Assembly (NCBI GenBank): GCA_024291935.2
Contig: CM044313.1
Location: 83,079,001-83,143,000 of the forward strand
From: Okapia johnstoni
Taxonomy: Eukaryota; Chordata; Mammalia; Artiodactyla; Giraffidae
Reading direction: 5' to 3'
Length of the DNA: 64,000 bases
Part shown: piece by piece, positions 48,739-59,837 of the stretch
Layout of the letters: each line of letters starts with the position of its first letter
Position numbering within the stretch: the first letter of the stretch is position 1
Made by a program: the position numbers and the translations under genes
The notes under the pieces: generated by a model
Told to the model about the DNA's origin: nothing
Seen by the model: only the letters and a program-made list of their open reading frames with translations
The model's database searches: none

Positions 48739-49130
48739 AATTGGGGCAGAGATTGGGAAAGATACTGCAAGTTTGACAGAGAATGACTTTAAATGTGGCA
48801 GAAACATGTAAGTGTGATGACCAGATTCACATGTGCTCATCTTTCTACATCTCCCGGCCTCTGTCCAGTGAGTCCGGAGCCATATGATTAAGATGTGAGC
48901 AGTAGTCTAAGACAGTAGGCCCTGCCCTTAGAAACAGCTCATATGATCATCTAGCTTGCTCTCTTCCCCACCACATTAGACCTTGGAGGCAGCATGCTCC
49001 AGATGGCGCAGCTACAAGAGTGAGACATACATTTTCTAGAGGTGCCGGAGTTTGTCTGTTGTAGCAGCTAGAATAAATTACTATAAATATCATCATGGGA
49101 AGTAGTTTGCTAAGACAATGGGTTAGGGCT

Positions 49131-49757
49131 TCAGTTCAGTTCAGTTCAGTTGCTCAGTCATGTCCGACTCTTTGCGACCCCATGAATTGCAGCACGCCAG
49201 GCCTCTCTGTCCATCACCAACTCCTGGAGTCTACCCAAACCCATGTCCATCGAGTCGGTGATGCCATCCAACCATCTCATCCTCTGTTGTCCCCTTTTCC
49301 TCCCGCCCCCAATCCTACCCAGCATTAGGGTCTTTTCCAATGAGTCAACCCTTTGCATGAGGTGGCCAGAGTACTGGAGTTTCAGCTTCAACATCAGAGC
49401 TTCCAATGAACACCCAGGATTAATCTCTTTTAGGATGGATTGATTGGATCTCCTTGCAGTCCAAGGGAATCTCAAGAGTCTTCTCCAACACCACAGTTCA
49501 AAAGCATCAACTCTGCGGCGCTTAGCTTTCTTCACCGTCCAACTCTCACATCCATACATGACCGCTGGAAAAAACATAGCCTAGACTAGACGGACTTTTG
49601 TTGGCAAAGTAATGTCTCTGCTTTTAAATATGCTATCTAGGTTGGCCATAACCTTCCTTCCAAGGAGTAAGCATCTTTTAATTTCTTGGCTGCAATCACC
49701 ATCAGCAGTGATTCTGGAGCCCAAAAAAATAAAGTCTGACACTGTTTCCACTCTTTC
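49131..49757 (-). mobile_element. BovB 3' end / ART2A, young-looking
   Basis: Reverse copy starting with a repeated ttcag tail and cagttgctcagtcatgtccg. The minus frame 49158-49577 stays open for 139 codons of RT C-terminus ([40 protein letters not shown]). The least decayed BovB-type piece here, but 5'-truncated and unable to move itself. Confidence 0.92.
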
Positions 49758-50169
49758 CCCAGCTTAGTCCCGCTGAATGTTTGCAGGAACTGCTTCCTCA
49801 GCCTGGTCCTTGAGAAAGCACATTGCCCTTCCTGCCTATGTTACTGTCAAGTCAGGAGATTTTCCTAGGTACTGCAGACTATGCTTGCCTTCGGGTGGCC
49901 CAGAGCTGGGGAGGGCTGGGAGGGGCTTGGCTTTAGTCTACCATGCATGCTACTGTACAATGTGCATATCCTTCAACAAGTGTATTTCTGATAGCATCAT
50001 TCCTTCCCATGGTTTTCTATTTCCCACCAAGTCATCTTTAAACCAAATGTCAAAAAACAAAACGTAAAGAAACAACAAAAGCCAGCTGCTATGACACTTG
50101 TGATCCTCTGTGTTCTGGTGACATGTGAATTTTCCAAACTTAGTTTCCTTCAGGGAACCTCAGCTGAGA
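49758..50169. other. Intergenic, nothing recognised
   Basis: Unique-looking; possible 3'-flank of CDH6. Confidence 0.4.
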
Positions 50170-50517
50170 TCAGTGGCATTGCTTAAACTTCCCTCTCTTT
50201 TCTCTCTTTTTCCTGCTATTCTTTCTGATTTCTTATCTCCCATGATCTCAATCCCACTAACTCCTAAACCTCGCCCTGACTTCTCGACCTGGGCAGAAAA
50301 AGTTTCTTTATCCTATGAAGATTTTCATATATACCTCTCTGAAGATGTCTCCATGTCACCTTCTCGTAGGTACCCTAGTGATGAATTTATGGCAGCCCTT
50401 CCTCCTAGACCATGAGCTTCTGGAGAGAAGGGGAAAATACATTTGGCTTATTGTTGAATATTCCATAGCACACAGTGGTATGCCTACTGTATATCTAGCA
50501 AATGAATAAATGCATGG
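50170..50517 (+). mobile_element. L2-class LINE 3' fragment
   Basis: Tail-like blocks cctagaccatgagcttctgg, gaatattccatagcacacag and tagcaaatgaataaatgc. Marks the likely outer limit of the CDH6 3' UTR. Confidence 0.55.
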
Positions 50518-50650
50518 AAGTCTCCCTTGAAAAGCCATGAATTCAATTCTCCCCATTAAAAAATTATGAAACTGCCTCTGTAGAAATAGGAGGCAGCTTA
50601 AAAAAGAACAAGCATGTAAAATATTACACTTCTGAATATGCTAAAAACAT

Positions 50651-50656
50651 TTTATT
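50651..50656 (-). promoter_or_regulatory. Candidate distal poly(A) signal of CDH6
   Basis: AATAAA on the minus strand (tttatt on plus). About 20 bases further along the transcript there is a CA, followed by a GU/U-rich stretch at about 50630-50600, the usual layout of a cleavage site. It lies at the end of the repeat-free tract. Alternative signals at 51136-51141 and 52379-52384 could define shorter transcripts. Confidence 0.4.
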
Positions 50657-51055
50657 TACTCATGGTATCAGAATGCTGGAAGGATTTTATTCTTAGTACC
50701 CTCTGGTGTGACTCTTTCTGTTTCTTTTTTAAATCAGAGATCTGTAGACAATTGTTTTTATGTGAGTGAAATAAATGATGGAGATTTGGAATGGGCAAAA
50801 ATATAGAACTACCTTTTTTATCTAAAGCAATTTCCATGAAGATGAACGACTTTCTTTGTAATACAGTAATTTTATAAGTAATAGTAGAATTCTTGATATC
50901 CCAGCAGTAAGAAGTCTGCAGGACTGTGCCAATGATACATGTTGCTGGTTGGGAGAAACTATTGTTTACAAGCTAATTATTGTAGAGTTAGTTGGCTTTA
51001 GTTAGCTCTCTCAGAGGTTAAAACAGCAGATTTGGAAGGATAAAGTGTGCATCAG

Positions 51056-51063
51056 TATGTACA
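51056..51063 (-). promoter_or_regulatory. Pumilio-type element in CDH6 3' UTR
   Basis: TGTACATA on the transcript strand fits the UGUANAUA consensus bound by PUM1/PUM2. It lies close to the distal end of the proposed 3' UTR. Confidence 0.3.
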
Positions 51064-51923
51064 TTTTAAAGATCTCTGATTACAAACAATAGTTTGAGAG
51101 AATTGAAAAAAAAAACGAGTTAGAAAAAAAAACAGTTTATTAAGTAATATCATATAAATAACTTGTTACAAAAATTGATTTGCAAAAGGCATATTTACTC
51201 TTTGTGAGAAATCACTTTTTAAATTGCATTCTTTTTAAATTTATACTTCCAAGAAAACAAAGGAAAATAAAAGAAGCCATTTCAAGGAGCGTACATTTGC
51301 CATTTGACTACAACGAATGGTCCCGCCACACTGAGCTAAAAAGGTAATTGTCTCAACCCCATTCTTCTAATACAGAAAAGTTTCTCATGTAATCTGTGAA
51401 GTTATGAAAAATCTCCCTAGCTGGAAATGTGGATGAAAGCTGAGCAGTGATTGTTTCCACCAGGTGTTCTCGTAGCCAGAGACATGAGCGACACCGAGAA
51501 AAACCATATGAACTGAGGACTCCAGGCAGTAAATCTTCGAGGGTGGCATCAGCTTCAATTTATACTTGGGAGCATTTTTAATTAAAAACAATCAATACCA
51601 AAAAGCTTTTATTTGGGGGATTTTAAATCACACATCACAGTAGGAGACTGCCAAATTGCCTTAGCTTGGTACTACTGAAGACGCCTGTAGCATTTATTAT
51701 AAATCCTATTCTTACGCAGTTTACTTTCAAAGCAAGGAAAATAATCACAAAATAGTACAGTGGTTTGAAAGTGCTCCTGTGTTTCTCCCCAACAGATCAT
51801 TTTTACGTTTGCTACACAGCATTTCTCCTGAATGCCTAGTAATTCTATACATATGATTCCTTAATAAACACTAAACTAATAGATCATAGAAAACTAAAAG
51901 CTTATAGTAGGTGCCTCTAGACA

Positions 51924-51931
51924 TATTTACA
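51924..51931 (-). promoter_or_regulatory. Pumilio-type element in CDH6 3' UTR
   Basis: TGTAAATA on the transcript strand, an exact UGUANAUA match. Confidence 0.3.
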
Positions 51932-54618
51932 TAAATAGTGTAGTCTCGCAAGAAAGACCACGATCTCATTATAGTGGAATGCTTTTTCCACAACGCTGAG
52001 TCCATGCTTCATTTGTCAAATTAACCCCATTTGAGGAGAAATTTGAGTTTGTGGTCCATGGGTTTTTAAAAAAATGGAATTAAGCAACTTGTAAAAGCTC
52101 TTTCGAAATTAATCTAATAACCCAGTGGCTCTTCGGCTAAGTGCCTGGTCCTGTCTGAAATACAGCAGGTAATAGGCTTTGTTTCCATTTGACCTCCATT
52201 CGGCACTTTCATCTTCTAGCTCTGTCGGGCAAACGTTCCCCCCAAATTAAAAACTGAAAATGCATCATAAATAAGGTATTACCAAATGGGGAGGAGATTA
52301 AAGATTGTCTCAGCAATGCTTAAATTAAATTGACGATGCAGAGACCATAAACTCCTGGCTTTAAAAATGAACTATTTCTTTATTAACTTTTAACAAGTGT
52401 GTGAGTCCAAGGCATTGCTCTCTGTGTTAAATATGGTCAGGGTCTAATATTTTTTAGTAGAGAATTATCCCTTTAGAAAATTGTTCCATAAAGATGCCAA
52501 AGGGATATTAAAAATGCTGCAACCGTAAGAATCATTAAACTTTTAAGGAGACCATACTGTAATTTTGTATCCTCTACAAAAGAAAGCTGCCTGTCAGACC
52601 TTAGGAAATAGTTCATTTTCCCGAAGACCCACACGCTAACTCTTAATCTTTCCACTCTTATAATCTGATAAAGGAGTCTTGGTTGTAGTGTTAATGTAAA
52701 CATAGTAGGCAGCTTAGAGTTTTAATCTCCTGTCATAATTCAAAAAGATTTCATCTAGATAAAAACAAAAAAAAGAATAAAATTACACTAAAATGATTCT
52801 TTTCAGAGGATACTTTTCAAAATAGTGGAGATCATGACTTTCTAGTGTTTTTCCAAAGTAATTACACTGCTTCAACACTAGTGACTATGACAGAATAATT
52901 TGTTGGTTAGTTCAGTTCCTGAGGAAAATGAGTTTAGTTGTACCTGCTTTAAATATTTAGTTTGGGCTCAAGAATTAGCTTTCTCTTTCCTTTCAACTGC
53001 ATTTTTTTTTTTAAATGGTCCTCAAGTATATAAAATTGAGGAATGCCCAATTCATAGTTTATACATGATTATCGCCAATGAAATAATCATTTCAAGGCAA
53101 AGCATCTGATATAAGCTATTGCTCAGCAAATCAAACATCTCAAATCTATGTATTACTTAAATATCTAAATGTAAAAGTTAGCTAAAACGAAAGTAATGAA
53201 AGCGTTCTAAAGTTAATCTAGATCTGCAAAATGTGGCTGCGTCCAAGGTAGAGATTCAACTTATAAGAGCTCTTGTACAACTTTTTGGTAGCTGAAAATG
53301 AGTATCAAACCAAAATTTTTATACTGAGTTAGAATTGAATCAGCAGGTTTTATTCCATCTGAAAATGGAGTCAATTTGTATCCAAATTTGTATCTAATTT
53401 GTATCCAAACCTTTATGCATCTAAACTGTAAAGCTAAGAAAGTTCTTACAAAAACATACATTTTCTGGGTCCAGATCCCCTCTCTCATGGCTCTACGCAA
53501 CCATTTTCGATTCTCTCTCTCATTTTCAATTTAGTTTTTTATTTGGGAATGAATATTTTCCAGGTCTTTCAGAAGAACATGCCATGAAGTGGAGGGGATT
53601 TAAACTTATGCACAATAGATAAATGTTTTTAAAATTTCAGCTTATTCTAGGGAATATCTCAGTGATTTGAAGAAACTTTCCCTTTTGAATCAGAGGGTGA
53701 AAAATAATGTGAGAAGAGCCTCAAAGTCCTTGAAACAACCCACAAAAGCAATCTCCCTTTATTTAATGAACTTTAGGTTCTTTGCGATTAAAGCAAATAT
53801 TAATGCTTTACCTCTCCCCAGTCTCCTTCTGTCTTTCTCATGGCAAACAGCTAATACCAGGGCAGAGACAATGTGAAAATTGAACTGAAAACTAATGCTT
53901 TCTCCAGTAACCATGCATGTCTGACCTGGGTCCTCGACCTGATAGCTTAGTGAAAGGAAGTGCAACTAGCACAGAATGATGAAACTATGGCTCTTACTGT
54001 TTCCATGATGTCAGACAGCCTTCATTTTAGGAAAATATCATTCAACCGTGACATTTATAGGACCCTAGTGCAAACTATTCAGCCCCAGTCTCAATTTATT
54101 CTCTTTCTTAGAGATTCACCTCATCACAGGTTTTGTGGTAAGAGATTTAACAGTTATTTAAATATTTAGTCATATTAACCTGTTCTTGGTGTAACTGTTC
54201 CATCTTCAGGGTGAGATTAGATACCTTCCAATCACACCTCAGAAATCCCCCTACAGAATTTCTTACTTTCACTTATATGAGGAGAATGTAAATTTTACCC
54301 CTCAACTTTGCAGTTGCCGGCATCAACCCGCAGACATTCCAATTAATGCCAGAAGTTCAAAAGGAAGACTTCTGATGATATTTTTCTTTTTACAGGACTA
54401 TCTCTCTTGATATAATATATTACATAACATGAAACATGAGGATAGAGAGCTCTTTTTACAGTAAGTTGTGTGATTAAGGTGCTGTTCTATTGCTATAAGT
54501 AACTAGTTCTCATTAATTAACCTTACTAAGCTATCTTTTTTCAACACTTACCTGTGACTGTGATATATTCTGATTCTTTACAGTGAAGCCCTCCTGTAGT
54601 ATTTTGTTTGCATTCTTC

Positions 54619-54649
54619 TGTGTGTGTGTGTGTGTGTCTGTGTGTGTAT
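54619..54649. repeat. (GT)n microsatellite in the proposed 3' UTR
   Basis: Mostly uninterrupted GT on the plus strand with one C interruption, so a CA tract in the CDH6 transcript. Likely length-variable. Confidence 0.85.
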
Positions 54650-55018
54650 GAAGATCTAGAAAAGAGAACCTTGTAAGCAAGAAACAGTCCAAGCATAAAA
54701 TACTTGTTAGTATACAGGGAAGTCCATCCATTCAGGAAACACAAGGAATAATATGGTTGTAACAATTTTTCATTCTAATTGGGTAGCCCCAAATACTCTA
54801 TTTCTCTTATTTTAAAGATGCTGTCTTTACTTCCTGGGTAATACATCTATTTAAAACTTAACGAAACAACAGTGTGTTTCCAAATACAAAATATGTGTTG
54901 ATATGACATTATCCCCAAATGGAAATGACACTACAATTACCTGTAGAAAATTAACATTAATTGAAAATAAATCCCTAAGACTACTAATTGAAGTCCATAT
55001 TCTTAAGTACATATTATA

Positions 55019-55026
55019 TATATACA
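55019..55026 (-). promoter_or_regulatory. Pumilio-type element in CDH6 3' UTR
   Basis: TGTATATA on the transcript strand, an exact UGUANAUA match about 1.65 kb after the stop, next to a poly-pyrimidine run at 55030-55046 on the plus strand. Confidence 0.3.
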
Positions 55027-56667
55027 GAACCTTTTTTTTTTTTTTCTTAAGTTTTCAAAACAAGGATGTTTTCATTACAGTACTTTGGAAATTTCTGATG
55101 ACTGCACAATGTAAGATTCTAATGACAAAAATCATTAGAACAACGTATGAAATAAATGATTTGAACCTGCCAAAAGGATTAGTTCAGTTCAGTTGGGTCC
55201 TCTGGATAATAACTATGACACTAATTGCATAATTAGAGAAATAATGGATTCGATGGATTGTACATTACTTTTCTGTTTGTAGTTTGAGACCATTACTTTA
55301 TCATTATTTCAAAGACAAGGATGGCAGTGTTGCCATGGAAACAAAGCTAAAAACAATGAAAAAATTTTAATGCTTTTGAAAGTCAACTATCATTTTAATT
55401 ACAATCTTAAACACCCTTGTTGTAGGGAATCCAAGTTTTCCCTTTGTGAACGTCTTCCAGACATATAATATGTAGGTTTTCACCATGATTGCAATATTCA
55501 TCTATATCACATTATATAAATATATGGATATTTTCGAATGTGAAGGACAGGGTGTCAAGTTCAAGTGTGACTGGCTCTTACCTCCCCATTAAACTCTGAG
55601 AGAGGGATCTGAGTTTTATTTAATCTACTTTTACTAATGCAACTTAACTGTGTAAGAAGTATCTGAAGCATATGAGTTATTGTACTTCACACTGCTACTT
55701 TCAAGTATATTAGAATAATACTGACAACTACAGATAAGGAGTTAAACTTTGTCTCAGAAAAGTTCCTTCAAGAACTTTTTAAATGATTAGACTTATTTGT
55801 AATTAGCCTACTGATGGCTGAAATAATTCCAAGTGATCCATGATACATTTGGTGGCCCAAACTTTAAAATATGCCAAATATTTTCTTTGTTAATATCTAT
55901 TAGCTGTTTTTCCTTTCCCTTTATATGATGCAACAGTAAATTTTTCATGTCTTAGTGGCAAGGAATGATGTCATATTAAGATTTTTTTTTGGTTGTTCTT
56001 TTTGAACATTACCATTTAATTGGCATCATTTCCTAAAGAGGAAGGAGAATCTCAAAACACTAGTGGATTTGATGTTTTGAATAGTCCTTGGTGCTGGAAA
56101 AAGATCAGGAAGGATAAACAGGATGGGAAAATATCATTTTAAATTCTTTGTGACAGAAATACACACCCATATATAGTTCATCATCTCCTTGTGAGCTGAT
56201 ACACCAGGAACAGGGGTTCTCCCTCATTTCTTTTACCAAAACTGTATTTTTATCATTAAAGCACAATCCCTCATCCCATTAGCATGTGAAATGTACAGAG
56301 CAGTCAGTTGACCTTGAGTCAATGCAATGTAGTAAGAGACCAGGCCAGTGGAATTGAGCTGTGTTTCAGACTTGCCCTAAGAGTACAGGGGAAAAGATGA
56401 CGACACATCCTCTCCTGCAGCCCAGCGCCTGTTGGGCAGACATGGTTAACAGGATGCACTAAAAAATAAACATTTGCCTCTTAGAAGCTCATAAAAGTGT
56501 ACTAGAAAAAAGTCTCTAAAGTTGGATCCACACGGACTGCAGCCATTTACTTTTGGAACGGGTAGAACAGAGGACCCTTCACGGAGCAGTGGATGAATAG
56601 AAAGAAATAGCCACCTCACATCTTTCAGTGTCGTATTGAAAAATGAAAAAAAAGGCAACATATCATA

Positions 56668-57158
56668 TTAGGAGTCCTTGTCACTGTCCATCCCTCCGTA
56701 CATATCCGCGAGCTTTTTGAACCGAGGCCCCCAGTCACTAAGGTAATCGTAGTCTTGGTCTCCATCCGTGGTCACCGACTCGAGCGAGCTGAGCGAATCG
56801 GCCACCGAGCCGGCACCCTCGTAGGCGTAGGTGGCCAGGGAGTCGTAGGGCGGGGCGGTGGGGTCCGTGTCATTCTCCTTTAACCTTTGGTTAATGAAGT
56901 CTCGGACGTCGGTGTTATCACGGGCTGCTGGAGTCCGTCGGGGTAGGAACAGGGCTTCGGGCACAATGTCCCTGCGCAATTTGCTGTCCTCTATGGCTTC
57001 GGGATTTCTCAGGGTACCGATATCGAAGGCCTGGGTGTCCTCCTCTCCTCCTCCTTCGTCGTTGTAACTGACAATGTTGTCTCTGATGTCCTCTTTGGAA
57101 ATGATCAAAGGTTCTTTTTTCCGCTGCCGCCTGAGAGCTGCGAACAACACCACTGTCA
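56668..57158 (-). CDS. CDH6: CDH6 terminal exon: TM end and catenin-binding cytoplasmic tail
   Basis: The last coding exon follows acceptor tttctgcttccag and joins in phase to the previous exon (CTA CTA G|TG ACA). It encodes 163 residues and ends at TAA (56670-56668). Residues 1-9 finish the transmembrane helix, and RRQRKK at 10-15 is the stop-transfer anchor. Residues about 31-47 ([16 protein letters not shown]) are the juxtamembrane p120-catenin core. Residues about 99-154, from [17 protein letters not shown] through the SLSSLES phosphorylation cluster to [20 protein letters not shown], are the beta-catenin-binding region. It ends DSDKDS. This part couples cadherin adhesion to actin. The exon is clearly richer in GC and CpG than its AT-rich surroundings. 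Full tail length, no frameshift. Confidence 0.96.
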
Positions 57159-58356
57159 CTGGAAGCAGAAACAAAACAGCAAGGGAAGGGAAAGTTAATT
57201 TGCCGCCCAATTAACATCAGGAAGAAACACAAAGAGAAGTTTTCAAAGTTCTCCACGAAACTACTCTTGCTTAAGGTTGCACTTGCCTCCGCACCTGATC
57301 AAATCAGGGCCCTCCCCCATCCCCTCAATGGAGTAACTAGATAATATTTGAAAGAAAGTTTGTAAGAATTTAACTAGAGGATAAAACACCTTCATGTTTT
57401 GTCAGTAGTTCCTTTTTGCTTTGAAATGGCAGACTAGTTTCAAGGTAAGGGGAAAAATAATAATAATAAAAAAGAGCTCAGCCACAGTGAGAGTAATGCA
57501 AAAAGAGTGAAAATTATGCTGAACACCTGAAATGCTCTGAAACTGCTTATAAGCACAAGGCTGGCACCTTAGGGGATGTGTTGGAGGGTTTGCATAACTC
57601 CACTTCTAAAATATCTTTTGCACTGATGCCTTCTTTTTTTTTCCCCGAGAAAAGTGTAAAGTTAGTTTAAAGCCCAAAGTAGAGATGTCAATGTTTGCAT
57701 ACCTTTCTTACATATAAGTACAGATAATACCTGGAGAGACCCAGATACAATTCAGAAAGCCTTTTTGGACTTCAAGATCAGCCAGTTTGAAGGGAACAGG
57801 TAATAGTACACATGCCAGATTATTTGTGCTTAGGCTAAACAAAACAAACATATTTCTGTTGGAACTTAAAACAGAAAATCTTTCAGAGTTTCATGTTCTG
57901 TAAGTTTGTTGACCGGAATGTTTGCTCTTTGATTTTTCCTAATTCAAATTAGAGGCAAAGCAAGGACTGTATTTAAATAGCTCCTGATGTTTCTTCACAG
58001 CTGGTTGGGTAGAACACAGCTGGCTACCTGTAAAGAGACACATCTACGAATGAACATATGGATGAGAAAGTAAAAACATAGTGACAGCTTAGAGAGAAAA
58101 CAGTCATCTGGGGCAGAAAATGCATTGTTAACCTGGTTTTGTCCAGGGGAGATTAGTACCAGTAATGTCTCTTTACTCTTTCATCCGTAACATGGTCCAG
58201 TTTTTATGAGCCATGAAAATTGAATTATCACAATAACAATTACAGAATAATGGCCTTTGTTAGATGTGCATATCTACATATATAATAATGGACATATGCA
58301 TATCCAGGTGTCTATATATTTAACATTTCAGATGTTAATGGTATTAATAATTGGTT

Positions 58357-58540
58357 ACCTGTTGAGAGTTCTATGTGCCAAGCACTGTGCTAAGTGCTTT
58401 ACATACGGAATCTGATTGAATTATCATAATAGGCTTGATAAGGTAGGTACCACCATTATAACTCCATTTTACATAAGAGGAAATTGTGGTTTAGAGATGT
58501 GATATGTGCAAATAATTGAAATCCAGGTCAGGCAAACTAA
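58357..58540 (+). mobile_element. MIR-class SINE
   Basis: In the last CDH6 intron: tatgtgccaagcactgtgct, aagtgctttacatacggaat, ccattttacataagaggaaa. Confidence 0.8.
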
Positions 58541-58722
58541 AAAGCTTCTACACTTAATTACCATGCTTTGAAGCATGTTTGGATTATAGACTATTTTACA
58601 AGGATGTGTAGTTCTGCTGTTTTCAAGCATGTGGTTGTTAAATGTAAACATTCTCTTTTGCTGCCAGAGAGTATCCTGGTGCCTCATGTATCCCTTTCAT
58701 TCATGATACATATTTTTTGTTT

Positions 58723-59110
58723 ATTCAATTAGTATTTATTTATTGCCACCTCTGTGCCAGGTAGAGTTCTAGGCAGCATTAATGAAAAAAATTGATCAAG
58801 AGTCTTGTCTGAATAAGGTAGGCAGAGGTAGTGGTGGTGGTGGTGGATGGATGGATACAGAAAAAAAAAAAAACAATGTGTATAATAAATGAGGAAATTA
58901 TTAGAAGATGATAAGTGCAATATAAATGAGAAAAAGTAAGGCAGAGTGAGGAGGATGGGAAGGACTTCTGTATATGTTTGAGGGGCTGCATATATTTTTG
59001 TGTGTGTATGGGGGGAGATTGCATCATTAAGGAAGTAACATTTGAGCAAATAGATGAGTTATCCAGGGAGCTATCCAGAGGAGAGGATAGAACTAGGAGC
59101 AAGGCCATGG
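58723..59110. mobile_element. L2/MIR-class fragment with simple repeats
   Basis: ctctgtgccaggtagagttc, gaagatgataagtgcaatat, gtaacatttgagcaaataga. It includes (GTG)n/(GGAT)n at about 58831-58856 and an A run at 58860-58873. Confidence 0.65.
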
Positions 59111-59282
59111 AGTAGGGTGTGTTTGGAGTGTGTGAGGTGTGGGGTCAGTGGGGAGAGAGGAGTAGGAAGGGCCATGTCAGGTGGGGCTGTGGATGCTCCA
59201 AATATCTTTGCTTTACCCTGGGGTCAAGGTGGTTGGAAAATTGCAGGGTTTTGGGTGGAAAGATGCTCTTAATCTACCTTTT

Positions 59283-59502
59283 TGTAAAGAAATTTTTATT
59301 TGGTTATGCCAGGCCTTAGTTGCAGCATGTGGGATCTTCAGTCTTCATTGTGGCGTGTGATATCTTTAGTTGCAGAATCTTTACTTGTGGCTTGCAAACT
59401 CTTAGTTGCGGCATGTGGGGTCTAGTTCCCTGACCAGGGATTAAACCTGGGTCCCCTGCATTGGGAGCATGGAGTCTTAGCTACTGGACCACCAAGGAAG
59501 TG
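59283..59502 (-). mobile_element. CHR-2-type SINE (left part of a composite insertion)
   Basis: Reverse copy: gccttagttgcagcatgtgg, agttccctgaccagggatta, ctggaccaccaaggaagtgc. It shares one 15-bp TSD with the next SINE: cttaatctacctttt at 59268-59282 and 59838-59852. Confidence 0.88.
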
Positions 59503-59525
59503 CTTTGTGTCAAAGGAAATCTGTG

Positions 59526-59837
59526 GAAGTGAAAGTCGCTCAGTCGTGTCCAACTCTTTGTGACCCCATGGACTATACAGTCCATGGAATTCTCCAGGCC
59601 AGAATACTGAAGTGGGTAGCCTTTTCCTTCTCCAGGGGAATCTTCCCAACCCAGGGATTGAACCCAGGTCTCCCACATTGTAGGTGGATTCTTTACCAGC
59701 TGAGCTACAAGGGAAGCCTAAGAATACTGGAGTGGGTAGCCTATCCCTTCTCCAGCGGATCTCCCCAACCCAGGAACTGAATCGGGATCTCCTGCATTGC
59801 AGGCGGATTCTTTACCAAATGAGCTATGGGAAAGTCC
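59526..59837 (-). mobile_element. Dimeric Bov-tA-type SINE (right part of the composite)
   Basis: Reverse; gtgaaagtcgctcagtcgtg, first head gagctacaagggaagcct, linker aagaatactggagtgggtag, second head gagctatgggaaagtccc. Same dimer layout as 35306-35597. Confidence 0.9.

Larger units (their letters stand above)
50630..56667 (-). other. CDH6: Probable long CDH6 3' UTR
   Basis: About 6 kb downstream of the CDH6 stop with no recognisable SINE, LINE or LTR, although the rest of the window has a ruminant SINE about every kilobase. It is AT-rich, has many ATTTA motifs on the transcript strand, three Pumilio-type sites, a CA microsatellite and several AATAAA hexamers (complements near 55615, 54095, 52379, 51608, 51136 and 50651). 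The most distal has a U/GU-rich stretch after it, and an L2 fossil starts just beyond. The UTR reading is inference; its end and any proximal poly(A) sites are uncertain. Short frames inside are shadows. Confidence 0.6.

Noticed and set aside
49158..49577. 139-codon reverse-transcriptase-like frame as a gene
   Set aside because: It is the C-terminal tail of a 5'-truncated BovB/ART2A copy, not a functional enzyme gene.
1..50600. DROSHA exons or another neighbouring gene
   Set aside because: None of the frames or splice-flanked blocks translate into anything resembling an RNase III or other gene; the gene expected by synteny probably lies beyond the left edge.
54903..55232. 109-codon frame in the CDH6 3' region
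   Set aside because: AT-rich low-complexity translation on the strand opposite to the transcript; shadow of UTR sequence.
56858..57067. Plus-strand frame across the CDH6 last exon
   Set aside because: Antisense shadow of the conserved coding exon.
57159..57210. Upstream ATG of the terminal-exon frame as a separate short cadherin start
   Set aside because: These codons are intronic: a good acceptor (tgcttccag) sits at 57159 and the frame joins in phase to the previous exon.
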